Origin: Carnegiea gigantea
Lineage: Eukaryota > Streptophyta > Magnoliopsida > Caryophyllales > Cactaceae
Direction of reading: 5' to 3'
Length of the DNA stretch: 64,000 nt
Assembly (NCBI GenBank): GCA_029747015.1
Contig: JAKOGI010000428.1
Coordinates: 253,501-317,500 of the forward strand
A program made the position numbers and the translations under genes. The notes under the pieces are model-generated. The model saw only the letters and a program-made list of their open reading frames with translations. It was not told the origin of the DNA and made no database searches. Of the stretch, positions 25,201 to 37,091 are shown piece by piece; the first letter of the stretch is position 1, and each line of letters begins with the position of its first letter.

Positions 25201-26395
25201 GTCTCTGCTAAGCTACTAGTTTCCTCCCCTTTTCTTCCCTTCTAAGTGTAACAAATATTTTAAGACCACCTGAGGTTTGGTTTCCGATGGCTGCATAAGT
25301 TGTGAATAACTTCTGATGATTGGATATGTGTCGCCCGTGTTTGACTTCTAAGTTCGTGATGCAGGAATATGTCAAGGGTTTATCAAAAAGTGGAATGCAA
25401 TCCAGCCATGGTCTTGAAGGTCAGATTAATGCATGTTGGAACCATAAAATGACCAGAACAGAGATTGAAAAGATACGCTCAGCTGGTTTCCTAATATCTG
25501 TCATCCATGGGAGGTATGTCAGTAACTCCTACCTATGTGCCATATGATTTCGCCATTTATAGAGGACATATTCTTACGAAAAATGTGCTTTGATCTGCAG
25601 GAATGACATTGTTGCTCAGCTATGTCATGCGAAAAGACTGGCAGAGAAGCTGCATCCTTATGCCAAGATGGTAGATTTACATGGAGGGCATTTAGTGAGC
25701 CATGAGAGGACCAACGAGGTATAAATGGTTTTTCACCTGAAAATTTCTGGTTCATGGACTATTCTATTTTGGCTACATATTAAGAACTAAAACATATAAT
25801 AGTAAAAAGTTTTTCCTTACGGTTCTTTCTTGTGAAGAGTGATGCTTTTTAGGAGGAGATGTCCTGCATATTCTTTTGGATGTTTTAAATGCTCTATCAA
25901 GATTAAGGTTGCAGGAAAGCAGTTGCGTACGTAGCTGTGAATGCAGTTTGACTAAGAAGTTTACTTGACTAAACCTTTAGGTTAATGAAGAACTCTTGGA
26001 ATTGATCAATGCATCAGAATCCAAGACAAGTCCACACGATTGGACAAATCTACCTGATCAAGTGAGCTCAGGTATTCATTCTTGCTTATTGCAAAACCTA
26101 CCTTCTGTTTGCCTGTGCAGGGCTGCATCCGTAAACTCTGCATATTCTATTATTCATCTCTGTCAAACAGATATTCATATTTGTGGTTCGTTTTTCAGAT
26201 TGGTTTGGGACATGGAAGGTGTTGAGCATCGGAAACTCAGTGTCAAGAAGCAATTTATCTTCCATTTATAAAGTCATGGAGAGATTAAACCAGTTCGTGG
26301 TTTATCTGTTTGGTGTCTTCGTGCTCATGCTTGAGAATGCACGAAGAGTAGCAGGAAGACTTAAACCAGTCAGGGTAGGATCTTCCCTCACCTGA
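22259..26395 (+). CDS. Alpha/beta-hydrolase with C-terminal hydrophobic segment
   Basis: Ten coding exons: 22259-22346, 22496-22682, 23129-23211, 23312-23412, 24859-24954, 25077-25130, 25365-25513, 25601-25718, 25981-26071 and 26199-26395 (387 residues). The triad is visible: nucleophile elbow GHSMGG (Ser118), Asp255 in VIHGRND, and His283 in VDLHGGHLVSHE. The oxyanion block DNRGVGRS is also present. The remainder resembles Arabidopsis At5g53050, a broad family with unknown substrate. Residues about 354-368 (QFVVYLFGVFVLMLE) form a hydrophobic stretch followed by a basic tail ending VRVGSSLT, suggesting membrane association. The start is the first ATG, which follows a CT-rich leader. Intron 4 is large (1,446 bp). 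I cannot name a reaction. Confidence 0.93.
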
Positions 26396-28071
26396 GTCTT
26401 CCCAGGGTTGCTGTTTGTTTTCTCACGGCCAGCCCATGGGTCTCCTGGAAAGAAATGCAGCAAACTTATGGGATTTGAGCCTTTGAATGGAAGATTAACA
26501 AAGAGATACATATTGAAGCTAAAAACCGAAGGAAATTGGCTTCGAAGAAATTTGTTTTGTGGGATGAAGTTTCACTTGTAATGAGATTATATGACTCTGA
26601 ATCTCTGAGGGGCGAAATAGAAAGAAAGAAGGGTAGTATATGTTTTTTTTTCTTTTTTTTTTTCCTTTAAACACCCTCCATTCCTCTTCTCTATTTCTGG
26701 AGGCTGTGTTCACGAATCATGATGTCACTTTCAGCAGAAAAATGCTGAAATCCCAACTTGTAATCGAAACAGTTTGTATAGTGAACTGATCATAACTGTG
26801 AATTATAAATTATTCTTAATTGCATGCACCCATTGTACTGATACTAGGAAAATCAAGATATATACAGTGCTGCATAAGTAAGCCATGAAAACATAGGACA
26901 ACACAGTATACTTTCACATGAATAAACAAGAGAATCCAAAAACAGGTGAGGTTGTGGGAAACTTACCCTGACATTGTATGTGATATGTTTATATTTTGAG
27001 ATACTTGCAGCGATACTTGCATAGGTAAGACTGTTTATATGTAGATCTCCGCAAATTTCGTTGAAGCGGAAATTCCCGAACTCGAGACTCACAGAAGGAA
27101 TGAATATAAGGCAGTTCCTTGAAATGGGAGAAGGTGTCGCCGAGAGAGAGGGCGAGAGAGAGATGTGGGGAAAACATACAAGAGCAAGGCCGAGCCTAAG
27201 TGTAGCCCATTGGTGACAAATAATAGAATGTAAGATGCCAGTGGAATATACGGATATGCTTACCCTCTCTATCTGCATTCATTTCATGGTGTTATGCTAC
27301 TGTCTCTCTCACTATCATCTCAATTAAGTGTTCTCATTCATATGGTTTGCTTTAATTTGTGCATCCCTTATGTTGTTGCTAATTCACTTATAAATTTAAT
27401 TTTATACATTGACTCCCAATTTACCCATTTTCGTATTATCTTTTTGAATGTAGAAAAAATTATGAATGTTCAGTTGAGGAGAATAGATTCAAAATTTTAA
27501 TAATTGATACTATCATTCAAAATAAAACTGACCCAATGAATATTTGTGGGTTTTAATGAAAAAATAAATTCATAATTATTATAACATTGGTTAGAATCTC
27601 CTTTGTGATGATGGTAATATCTAACGGTAATTACCCTAATAATTAAAGATGCAATTCATACCGAATGGTTGATGTTTGTGGATGATCCAATGCTTATATG
27701 GTATTTAGGAGACATGCTAAATAACACGGGCAAGAGTCCCACGTCGAAAAGTGATGGGACGGTTGTGAGCTCATAAGCGGTGACAATGTACACTCCATTA
27801 GACCGGCCTTTTGGGGATAAAGTGAGGACCTCGTGACATAAAAGCATCACGTCTCGATGTGAGACCCGTAAAATACAAGGGCTGGGATCCAAAAAATGGA
27901 AAGACGATGGCCTACACAAAAACATAAAGGCCCAATGACAGGCCCAGATCCAACAAGCCTACCTCGTCAAACGATGCGTTTCTGGACGAAAGCGGTTTTG
28001 CCTTAGAAGGTAAACGGTCCAAGCTTATTCGGCCACTATTGGCCAATTCTGAGGAGGCGGAAGACACGACA
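26396..28071. other. Intergenic between hydrolase and PCC1
   Basis: No gene is supported. The start includes the hydrolase 3' UTR. A 141-residue open frame on the minus strand (26853-27278) has no recognisable domain and includes the (GA)-rich patch near 27140-27165. A repeat with inverted ends (27739-27868) lies about 200 bp before the PCC1 start. Confidence 0.5.
27739..27868. mobile_element. Short repeat-like element with inverted ends upstream of PCC1
   Basis: The left end contains GTCCCACGTCGA, and the right end, read on the other strand, contains GTCTCACATCGA (10 of 12 match). Between them are phrases such as GTTGTGAGCTCATAAG and TTAGACCGGCCTTTTGGGG. I recall these from dispersed plant repeats. 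Exact ends and a target duplication are not clear, so the class (MITE or LTR fragment) is uncertain. The edge coordinates are approximate. Confidence 0.45.
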
Positions 28072-28123
28072 ATGGAAGCTGCACAAACCCTTCCCTACGA
28101 GTCCCCGTGGCAGTTCAGCTGGT

Positions 28124-28164
<41 letters not shown>

Positions 28165-29367
28165 TGGGTATACTTGTGCACAGTGAAAATCTTGTCTTTA
28201 TTGAACAAACTGCAGCTCGGACTAGTTGTTTTGGGTCATTAGGTTCAAACCCACAGCTTAAAAGCTGTGGAATTTGAGATTCTTGCAAAAGTCTTCTTCA
28301 AAAGCTTCAAGAATGCTGGGAGTTATGGCATGTATTTGTAAACCCCTAGTTTGGATCGTCTTAGTTTCTTTGATCAACTTTGGTGCCCATTTGATTTGCA
28401 AATTATCCAAGTGAATTACAAGTTGTGTCATATGAGCAAATGCCAGAAAAAAAGTTGAAATCTTTATTAGTGAAAGCTTGATACTTGTGAATCATTTTGA
28501 TTTAATCTGGACCGTCAAGCTTTGATGATGTTATTTTTGAAAAAAAGCCACTGTGAACCTATCTTTTACGCTTGTTTTAGTGATAGGTAAATTGGGAGCT
28601 TGATATGGCTACAAGATGTCTCTCTACCCACTAGGTGTAAGGCCGGGTAAGTATGTATATTTGCATAGTTTCAGATCCCTCTTCGGTGGGATCTATTCTG
28701 TCTTCGTAGTGTGAATCCCGCCTTAGTAGAGCCTAACGTAATCTAGGAATAGGCACCGTTACCCTTGTGCGTTGAGATTCAAAGTGTCAATAGAAAATCT
28801 AGATAATAGATATTCTGTCTTCCTTAGCATTGTTTGTTGTCTGTGAATCTGCACCAGCTTATTTTTGTTAGGCTAATGAAGGGGATGCTTTTCCTTCCCT
28901 TTTGTTCCATAATGAGACTTCAATTATTACTTGATCTGCAGTGACTTGGAAGTAGATTTTGAATCAGAAGAGAAGGCTTCTATTGTGTACTCATCACTAA
29001 ATGTTGATAAAGAGGTGAGCCCTCTTGATTTGAAGCCTTTCATTGAATTCTGTAGTTAGTCTCTAGATTATCTATTGATGTGGTATTTGTATGCAGTTGC
29101 AACCGGACAAAGTTAAGAGGGTGATGTCGGTGTCTGGTGGAAAGCTTGCTGTGTGAGTGTCTTTCTGAGTAGAAATGAAAGTTCTTATAGTTTTTACATT
29201 ATGCACCCCAAAATGACTGACTCCCCCCCCCCCCCCAAAAAAAAATGAAGATACCAATGTAATTTTCAGCTGTTTCACAGGAAAATAAGAGTCCCATTCC
29301 ATCTTTCTATATTAGTTCCTCAATTATTTTCAGTTTTTTTTAAAATTGGTTTTTTTTTTGGGGTTTT

Positions 29368-29398
<31 letters not shown>

Positions 29399-29791
29399 GG
29401 GGCTCTGTATATGTGTGTTAGTTTTTGAGTGTCAGTTTTGAGAGTATGAACAGATTTTAGTATTTTACCCTTTTGCTGGCTGTTGCATTGGATTATTCAA
29501 CTTCAGCTGTATATTCTCTGTCTGAATTGACATTAAATGGCTTTCTTGAAGTAGGACGGCTTCACAGCCAAAAAGTGTACATATTCCATCTGTTCCCCCC
29601 CCCCCCTCTTCCCCTCTCTATTCCTAGCTGCTTTGTTTGGTCTCTCTACAACTTTCACATTGTATCTCTTATACAGGCATTTTGAAGCAGTAGAAGCTAG
29701 ATTTCTTCGTGCATCATTCAGTGCTTTTGTGGATGTTTTGACACTTGCTACCCGAACCATTGAAGAATTCGGCCAAAAGATGGAATTATGA
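28072..29791 (+). CDS. PCC1: EKC/KEOPS complex subunit Pcc1 (LAGE3-like)
   Basis: Four coding exons: 28072-28121, 28942-29014, 29097-29152 and 29677-29791 (97 residues). Pcc1 is the dimerising subunit of KEOPS, the complex that makes N6-threonylcarbamoyladenosine at position 37 of ANN-decoding tRNAs together with Kae1, Bud32 and Cgi121. The small protein covers one Pcc1 domain: PWQFSCDLEVDFESEEKASI, then VKRVMSVSGGKLAVHFEAVE, then ARFLRASFSAFVDVLTLATR. The total length fits this family. The (TC)17 tract begins only a few bases after the first 5' splice site, and intron 3 is rich in C-A and T-G homopolymer tracts. The next gene (ABIL) converges on it. The start is the first ATG in frame with the domain. 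Confidence 0.92.
28127..28160. repeat. (TC)17 microsatellite next to the PCC1 5' splice site
   Basis: An uninterrupted TC dinucleotide tract begins 6 nt after exon 1 of PCC1 ends (donor GTCAGT at 28122). On the transcript it is a long pyrimidine tract directly after the donor site. Confidence 0.95.
29223..29245. repeat. C14-A9 tract in PCC1 intron 3
   Basis: Fourteen C followed by nine A. This is the reverse orientation of the T-G tract 105 bp further on in the same intron. Confidence 0.95.
29350..29402. repeat. T10-G4-T14-G25 compound tract in PCC1 intron 3
   Basis: Two T-to-G junctions in tandem, ending in 25 consecutive G. It is the longest G run in the window and could form G-quadruplex in DNA and in the pre-mRNA. 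Confidence 0.95.
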
Positions 29792-31262
29792 CACACTAGC
29801 TCTTCATTATGAACCAAGCCTTTTCTATGTTGTTTGTATGCTATTCAATGTTAATTTTTTGCATGATGGAGCTGTCCTGATTGAGGTGATATAAACCTGT
29901 TCCTTTGCGAGAAAATCACCTGTATTTCTACGTAACCCTTGAGATTTGGATGCAAATTTGGTTGGTCTCTGAACACATTCTTCTTAACCATATCTCAAAA
30001 GAAGAAGATCCTTCTCGTTGAAACTGTGCAATAACAGGAAATCTTATGTAGATCCCACTGATAGCCGAGAAACATGCTGGGCTGCAGCCAGGTAAACATA
30101 CACCCGTCTCCAAGTAAAAATGAGCACGGGCAAAGCTAGTAAACGGGCACATTTAGCCCCATTGAAGAGAGACCTTATCTGGTCGTATCAATGGTGCAAG
30201 TTTCTTTGTCCATAAAGCTTCCGTAACCATGGCCATAGCTATGATGCTGATTGCAGAGGCATCACGTAGAAGTTGCATTCTTATTCAGTTAGTTCTGCCA
30301 GGAAAACATATATTAAATCACTTTCACAAGAAATGAGTTCTGTGTCTGTAATATTGGTGATGAATGTATTAGTCTTTGCCATAGCTTTTGTACTTCAAAT
30401 TAAAACCCTGTATCCACAATTCACATCCCACGTAGCTTACTTCAGGTTCTGTTGCTCCTTCTTCTACTTGCATTGAAAGACCGTCTTAGGAATACATGAA
30501 CTTAGCCCAAGGACTCGGAAATATTCATCCAATCACTTGGAAATGGTTTCAAGAACAGGTACAAAACTGTGCCTTACCAACCCAAGAAAGTATGCCGTCG
30601 CAATCCTTACGGAAGTGTATCATGTTAAACGATGCATTTGGATTTAGGTAGTACTTATATTAAGGGCTTGTTCTTTTCATGGGTCAATTTCAAAATACCA
30701 ATTTCAATTCACTTCAACCTATTTTAACTCACTTCAACCTACTTTAACCCACTTCCATTATTTAATCAAGTTTAATTTATCACATAAAAAAAATTCAACC
30801 TACTTCAACTTACTTCAACTTACCTCAATTCACTTCACCCTCTTACCCATTCCAATTTACCCACGAAAAGAACAAGGCCCTAAGTGGCACTTATTACTTA
30901 TTAGAAGTTTGAACGCTTTCATGGGTATTTCACCCTTCTGAAGCTAAGCTTTGAGTATAACAGCTGAGCTTCAGTCTCTATGACAAGTTGACAAACATGA
31001 ATAAACCCAAACAACATTCACTTCAGGGATGATCAAATAGCACTTGACCGTGTATTAATGCCAACAATGTTGGTAGACTATACTGGCTTTGGTATAGGAT
31101 GCATAATAGCAGCTGGACATTGACTAATAACCACATCTGACCATTCTATGAGGATCAAAATATAAGTACTTCTATAGAAATAAAAGGAAAAAAAATGTGA
31201 AATAACATTTTTAGGGCATTTTCCTCGAATTTCACTTCTGATGATTCTCTCAATATTTTTCT
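29792..31262. other. Convergent intergenic region between PCC1 and ABIL
   Basis: No gene is supported. It contains the PCC1 3' UTR, a Tourist-like MITE (30665-30880), and the ABIL 3' UTR at the far end. The short open frames here show no recognisable domain. Confidence 0.5.
30665..30880. mobile_element. Tourist-like MITE (PIF/Harbinger type), 216 bp
   Basis: The left end GGGCTTGTTCTTTTCATGGGT and the reverse complement of the right end, GGGCCTTGTTCTTTTCGTGG, are terminal inverted repeats, with one indel and one or two substitutions over about 22 bp. The element is flanked by TAA on both sides (30662-30664 and 30881-30883). A 3-bp TAA/TTA duplication with GGGCC-type ends is typical of PIF/Harbinger MITEs. 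The interior is AT-rich with repeated ACTTCAACCTA-like words and has no coding capacity. Confidence 0.85.
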
Positions 31263-34049
31263 TCAGTATTCATCCAAGTAAGTATATAACATGTCATCTT
31301 TCTTTGATTTCCGCCTGCTAAGCAAAGCCTTAAGCAAACGCTTGCTTTTGCTGGGGTGTCGCTCCATGTCCTTTTCTTTTGGCTTCTCCTTCTCATCATG
31401 GACTCGCATTGAGACTGATTTCCAAGACTCTGAAGGATACTGCTCAAAATACAACAGATGTCACATAAGCATTACTTAGAGTGAAAGCTGCTTCAAATAA
31501 ACTTACACCTGCTTTTAGATGCAGGGGGGTGGGGGGGGGGGGCAGTGTCCTTCCTTACCCGTTGCCTTTCAAGGGCGGGGTTTGGAGTTGTTGATCGACT
31601 ACTGCGTTTGGGTGTTGTTGATCTTGAAGCAAGTGATCCAGAGCGCAAAAGAGGAAACCGATGTGGTGAAACTGATCTTTTGTCTGATCAGATGAATAGA
31701 GTATGTTAGCAACACATTTCGAGGGTTGAGGGGTTGGGGGGGGGGGGCCCAAAAGGATTTTTTTCAGATAGCCAACTAAGCCCTTGAAGCACTAACTTTG
31801 TTCTTTTCTGGCAGTGTTGCCTGTGAAGGAGAAGGAGCCAGGTAACTGGGACGGTCTAGCAGCGGGTGAAGTGGAGCGCCCTCTTCTGCATGACATGTGA
31901 CCACGAGATTAGTAATGAAAATGACAATAACATGAAAAGGGTAGTAATCTCATGATAAATATTTCAACAATCGCGTTTACCTGACAAATGAAGGGGTCTT
32001 CTCTCTAACTGTGGCTCTAACAGCTGGAACAAAGAGTTAAAACAATAATAAAATGGTTAACAAAATCTGGGGCACAAACAACATACAGGAAGAAATCAAT
32101 GCAGCGAAAACAGAAGGCAAAGTGTACCACTCTGGAATTGCAGCCAGTCATCCTCATCGATGCCACAACCTTTGTGTTTTAGACCTGAAAGATTGGAAGG
32201 GTTCACGGTCTGCCCAGCTGAAATGACACCAGCAGCCACCATTAGAATAAAGAACAACTATCTGGCACAGAGTTTCAAATTAAGCACCGTGAAAATAAAA
32301 ATAAAATCATTTTCTTGCCTGGCAAGACATATCGTTTATGGTATCTCGGAGTATTTATGACTGATGACTGCTGTGCCATGCCCTCCCGATCGATATATTC
32401 TTGGCATGTTCGTAATCTCTAAGATAAAGCACCAAGAAATGAAACTGGACTCAGCAGCATATTGATTTCCAGTAATTCACCTAAACAGAAGCTACTTTAG
32501 ACACGACTGACGTGAAAACATTTGCATCCTATTTTCCATCCTTATCGTGCATGTCATTAACTCCCATCTTACCCAGCCTACTGCCACCATATACCACCTA
32601 AAGTACTTTTTGCTGACAGGCGACAGCTTCCTTTCAGAACTTATCATATGTAGTGAAGAGTTCAGGGTGTTCAACAAGTCTTGTGGAATCATGCCAACCT
32701 TCCTTTGCATGACTAATGTTCTAATCAAAGTAGAATTGTAGAACTTAAATTTGACGAAGATTCAAAGAACCACTCAATGGATGAGGCTCCACCAACCATA
32801 GTGCCATAGGTCAGGTTAGACTAGGAATCACATGAGCTGCAACCATGACTAGTAATTGTAGCTTGACTACTCTAAGTCCTTGTCCAATTCATACCACAAA
32901 AATTGCGTCTTTTTCTCAATCCAAGACTCAAAACTAGTATCCAGGAAATCTGCAGTTAGACTCCTTAAATAACTAGTTATATTATGTGGTCCATTCATAT
33001 TTATATAATATTTTGGAAATATACTGTTCAGAAGATTGGTAATATCCACAAACCACCAATTAAATCCATATATACTAGGAAATACATGCACAAGAAAGCT
33101 TGATGAGGAATACTTTTTACCCATTGATTCCTTGACATCTACATTCACACATCGTCACACATCTTAAGCAGATCAAAACTAACAGAAAATATGCATCAGT
33201 GCCAGTCAGTAGAGATGACTAACCTGTTCAATGCAGGATACACGGAACTCTGTATCAGAGACTTCTTCAACCTTTTCATCAAGAAGATCATTCACCTTAT
33301 ATGTTACTGAACCCAAGTGATCTACTGTGTTCACCAAAGCTTTAATAGCATAATCCTTTAATGTGTCCACAACTCTGCAAAGTCGGAGATATAATGGGAA
33401 AGCTCAGTCATGTACACAGAAAAATGGTTAAGTTCCAAAGAAACAGGCTGCTCAGGTGACTGACATCTGTTTTTGGTCATCGTTTGTGTAAGACAGTTCA
33501 AAATACTCAGCTGCAGAGTAAAGCTGCGACCGTAAATTCTTCAAATCCTAACCACAAGATGACAAAAGGCAAAGTGGGCAATCAATCATTTGGCCACTTC
33601 AGTTAACATCCATCCTTCAAAAGTGAATCTGATAATTAAGATATATTGGGAGTACTCACTATATAAACCCTTAACAGGTAGAGTAAAAAATTGAGAGTTA
33701 AAAGGAGTCAACAACAGTAAGAGTTCACCTCCAATATTTCATAATATCCAAAAACCAAACACAGGCAAGGAGGTGAAGAGTATAAACTAAGTTTTCAGTA
33801 CTTCATACACCCCTACCAAACTGAGGCCTAAGAGAAAGGGTATTGTCCTTCATATACGAAGACAAAAGCAAAAGCAAAATAAGACTATAAAGCCTAGGTT
33901 TAGTATTTGCTAGCATCCTGCAAAATACTCAAGCATGAAGTACCATAGTTTGGATTATGTACCTTAAGACTTTCAGCAAAGAGCAAGCTCTGATGCATGG
34001 ACATCTCATCATAGTTGGATGGACGATGTATACTGGTCAATGTCTCCAT
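31263..34049 (-). CDS. ABIL: ABI-1-like protein (SCAR/WAVE complex subunit)
   Basis: Nine coding exons in transcript order: 34049-33963, 33547-33465, 33374-33224, 32418-32319, 32217-32128, 32023-31981, 31885-31797, 31683-31559 and 31439-31263 (314 residues). ABIL is the Abi-like subunit of the SCAR/WAVE complex, which activates ARP2/3 actin nucleation. Conserved N-terminal blocks are [40 protein letters not shown] and [20 protein letters not shown]. They are followed by [20 protein letters not shown]. The tail is Ser/Pro/Arg-rich ([20 protein letters not shown]) and ends SRRKSKKDD plus MLYTYLDEY. Eight introns interrupt the coding region; intron 4 has donor GC instead of GT. A likely 5'-UTR intron runs 35131-34084 (acceptor CAG 5 bp into the intron side of 34083). 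Homopolymer G tracts sit in two introns. The family match is closest to ABIL2/ABIL3 types. Confidence 0.94.
32218..32318 (-). other. Non-canonical GC-AG intron in ABIL
   Basis: On the minus strand exon 4 ends CTTGCCAG and the intron begins GCAAGAAAA and ends TTTCAG before CTGGGCAG. No GT nearby restores the frame. Splicing at GC gives LPAGQTV, consistent with the family context around the YVLP block. About 1% of plant introns are GC-AG. Confidence 0.8.
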
Positions 34050-37000
34050 GAAGGAGAACACTGAACGTCAGAAACTGCTAAGCCTGAAAAAATATGGTTC
34101 TTCAATGGATTTTCTAACAAATTGCCTAGTATAACAAATTAATAATGAAGACAAATTCGGATTCCTTAGACATAAAAGCTCAAAAATTCCAACTGGAATC
34201 TATTATCTACGGAAGGTATTAAAGGAAAGACAACCCACTTGAATCCTCAAGTAGGCAGTTACTAAAGGCTTTCTGCTCAAATTCCCTATATTTACAGCAA
34301 CATCATCGGAATAAGGGACAAGGGAAAGGAAAAAGGAGGGATTTCAGGAATGTTTCTAGTTGCTGAATAAATATAAAATGGAGGTTAGGGAGCACACAGA
34401 TATCTAACCACTTGATTTCATCAGGACATGCTCAAAAAGTAGTATTATGCAAATAATTATGCATATATCCGTACTACCCACAAAGCAAAATCATGGCAAC
34501 ATTGAAGAATTTTCCCTTTCAAAGATAAGCAACTCCAAACAGCTCAATTTGTCCCCCTACTTTGTTTGAATCTTCACCAATACTCATTTTGTTAAAGAGG
34601 AAGACAACTTTGGGAAGCATGCCCTCACCTTAATCAATCCTTTCAAAACATAAAGAATAAGATTACTCATAAATAAGGGAAAAGAGTTCATGATTATCGA
34701 AAGAAACATCTTCTAACCCTCACAAAACCCACTTCTCCCAACCCACGTAACCCAACCCATAAATTTGAGTGACAGGAGCAGATATCTTTCAAATCCTAGA
34801 AAGACTACCATTGAAAATAAGCAACTGCTTCTTGAAAACTGACTATCTTAGTTCATTATTCTGCTCCTATTCATTGATAAAGCAAAATGGTAACCTTAAA
34901 CTTCATTCATTTCTTCCAAATTCTGAAAGAATCGTTCCCAGCACAATTCACTAACTTTTCCACATAATCCTGAATACCTACCTCGAAAATTCAAGATTCC
35001 AAACTATAGTTGCCAAAACAAAACGACAGGAAATCCCCAAAAGGAAACCAAATCAAATCAAAATCATAGAAAGCTAATAAGAAGTAGTCGATTTCCAAAA
35101 CAAATTTAGCCAGGTAAATAAAGAAGCAAACCTGGGATAGTAACTCGTTATGGCGATGCACAAACACCCAAATTTCCTGCTTTCTCAGCTAAGTATATTA
35201 GAAAGGTGGGGAACTCCAAAAACCCAGAAATAATCAAGGGAAGTTGGGAGTGCGGATAGAAGGAGACTCTGAAAGGTGCGGTCTTTCTTCCTGTTTCTGG
35301 TTTGATAGGGGGTATTTGACTACTAAAACCAACTAAACACATGAAAATGGGAATTTGGGAAATGGGTGTTTAGAGGGAAGCACGTCGGTAGAGAATTAGG
35401 GGGTAGAGAGAGAGAGACAGAGAGAGAAGCTTTCTAGCATGGAATGCGCAGTGACTGGGATTTGAAAACAACAGTTGTCACCTTTTGGAAGTGCAAAATT
35501 ACATTAGGAGGAGATTAGAGATGCTGGGAGCACTCATTGAAGCATAAAACCTCACCATCATTCATTACACTTCTGGTGGGTACTCTTTCTCCCTCTATCT
35601 CTTGCGTTCAACGCTTGATTTTTCTGTCTGTTCAATGATTCAATCTCTCCAGGCAGGCTTTGGTGTAAGAACGGAAAGGCGTGACTGGGGCGTGTGAAAG
35701 TTGGTGGAACCACAGATTAGGTGTAGGGAGAATTGACTAGCATGAACTTGAACAGCAAATTTCTAAGTAAATAGCCTTTAGGATAGTCTAAGGGTGGAAT
35801 GTTTGATTTTCATGACAAAGATCAAGGTTCTTATTCCCATAAATTAACCTATTTAAAATTTATCCATTCAAATAAAGTAAATTTTTGAAGAGAGTTTACC
35901 TTTCCATCGTCTTTGATATCATTTCATTCATTTGAAAGACGGGAAATTACCTGATTTTTAATAATGTTCAATTTAAGCTGGATCATTTTTGACTGAACAG
36001 TAAAGACTGAAACTGGAGTGAAAATTTTACGAAGAGGATGTGATTGTCTTTAGTGACCGATCAAAATATTCGTTTTAAAAGATGATTTAAATCCCAAAAA
36101 AGTCTCATCCATTGAAGCATTAAAGGTATGAAATTAACGGTGCTTGTATCTTCATGGCTATGGTGTCCCATGCACCCATATCCCAAAAATTCTAAACTCA
36201 TAAGCAAAAATTCTAGATCCATCATTATGTAAAACGATTGAAACTTTAAATCTCGAATCTTTGTTAAGAAGTCTACTGTTCGTATTAGCCAATGTTAAAT
36301 ATTTTGTTTTTATTTGATCTAAATAGTCTATATTTACATAGAGATTTAATTTTGTCAAGTGTGTACATGATTGTTCTCATATTAGATACTTCTCAAGTGT
36401 GCACATGATATTCAGTTTTCATTTCATCTATGTAGTCCTTGGTGGAGCAGTACTGGCTAGTTGATTGGCCAAAAGGAGTCACTTATTTGCGTTGGGCCCC
36501 ATGGATGAATAAAGTTGAGTAGGTGCAACAATTAACAACATCCCATGATTCAATTAAGAGAGCTAATTGAGTCTAGTGCACTAAGTTACAGATAGTCCAA
36601 CCAGGGCATTTAGATCCATCGGGTGGGGTTACATCTAGAGTTTAACTTAATTTTTTAAATTAGTATATCAGAGACTACTGATATTTGAACCTTAATGGTA
36701 TTAGTGAATAAGTGATAAGGATGCCACTATACTAACAGATCTTTGTAATCTAATTTGATTTCTTGTAGAATTAAAAAAAATAATAATCCTATTAGTGTAA
36801 AATTGATTTACGGGTATATTGATGCATATTCTTGTTATTTATTCTAGTGAGGGGTTAAAAAAATCAATTAGAAAGACTTTTTTTTTTGGTTTTTATAAGG
36901 AATATCTGAATTTTAATCATATATAACTAAAATTGAAGGACACGTGTTGGAAGGATATATCTACGGGTGCATGTAACATGGCTAAAATTACTGAGTAAAA

Positions 37001-37091
37001 CATATTTAAGAAAAATATTTGTATACACTTATGAGGAGCATTTTTTTTTTTTTTTTTTGGGGAAAAGCGATACAATCCCTCCTATCTATAT
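34050..37091. other. ABIL 5' region and intergenic DNA before the DUF688-like gene
   Basis: No additional coding gene is supported. The stretch 34084-35131 looks like a 5'-UTR intron of ABIL. A GA-rich tract (35408-35429) lies in the probable 5' UTR, with the promoter beyond it. From about 35700 to 37000 the DNA is AT-rich and featureless, ending with an 18-T tract near 37041-37058 just past the 3' end of the DUF688-like gene. Confidence 0.5.

Noticed and set aside
26853..27278. 141-residue minus-strand open frame between the hydrolase and PCC1
   Set aside because: No recognisable motif; composition reflects TC/GA-rich DNA; no splice or promoter support.
27656..27925. 89-residue minus-strand frame over the repeat upstream of PCC1
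   Set aside because: It is a translation of the repeat element, not a gene.
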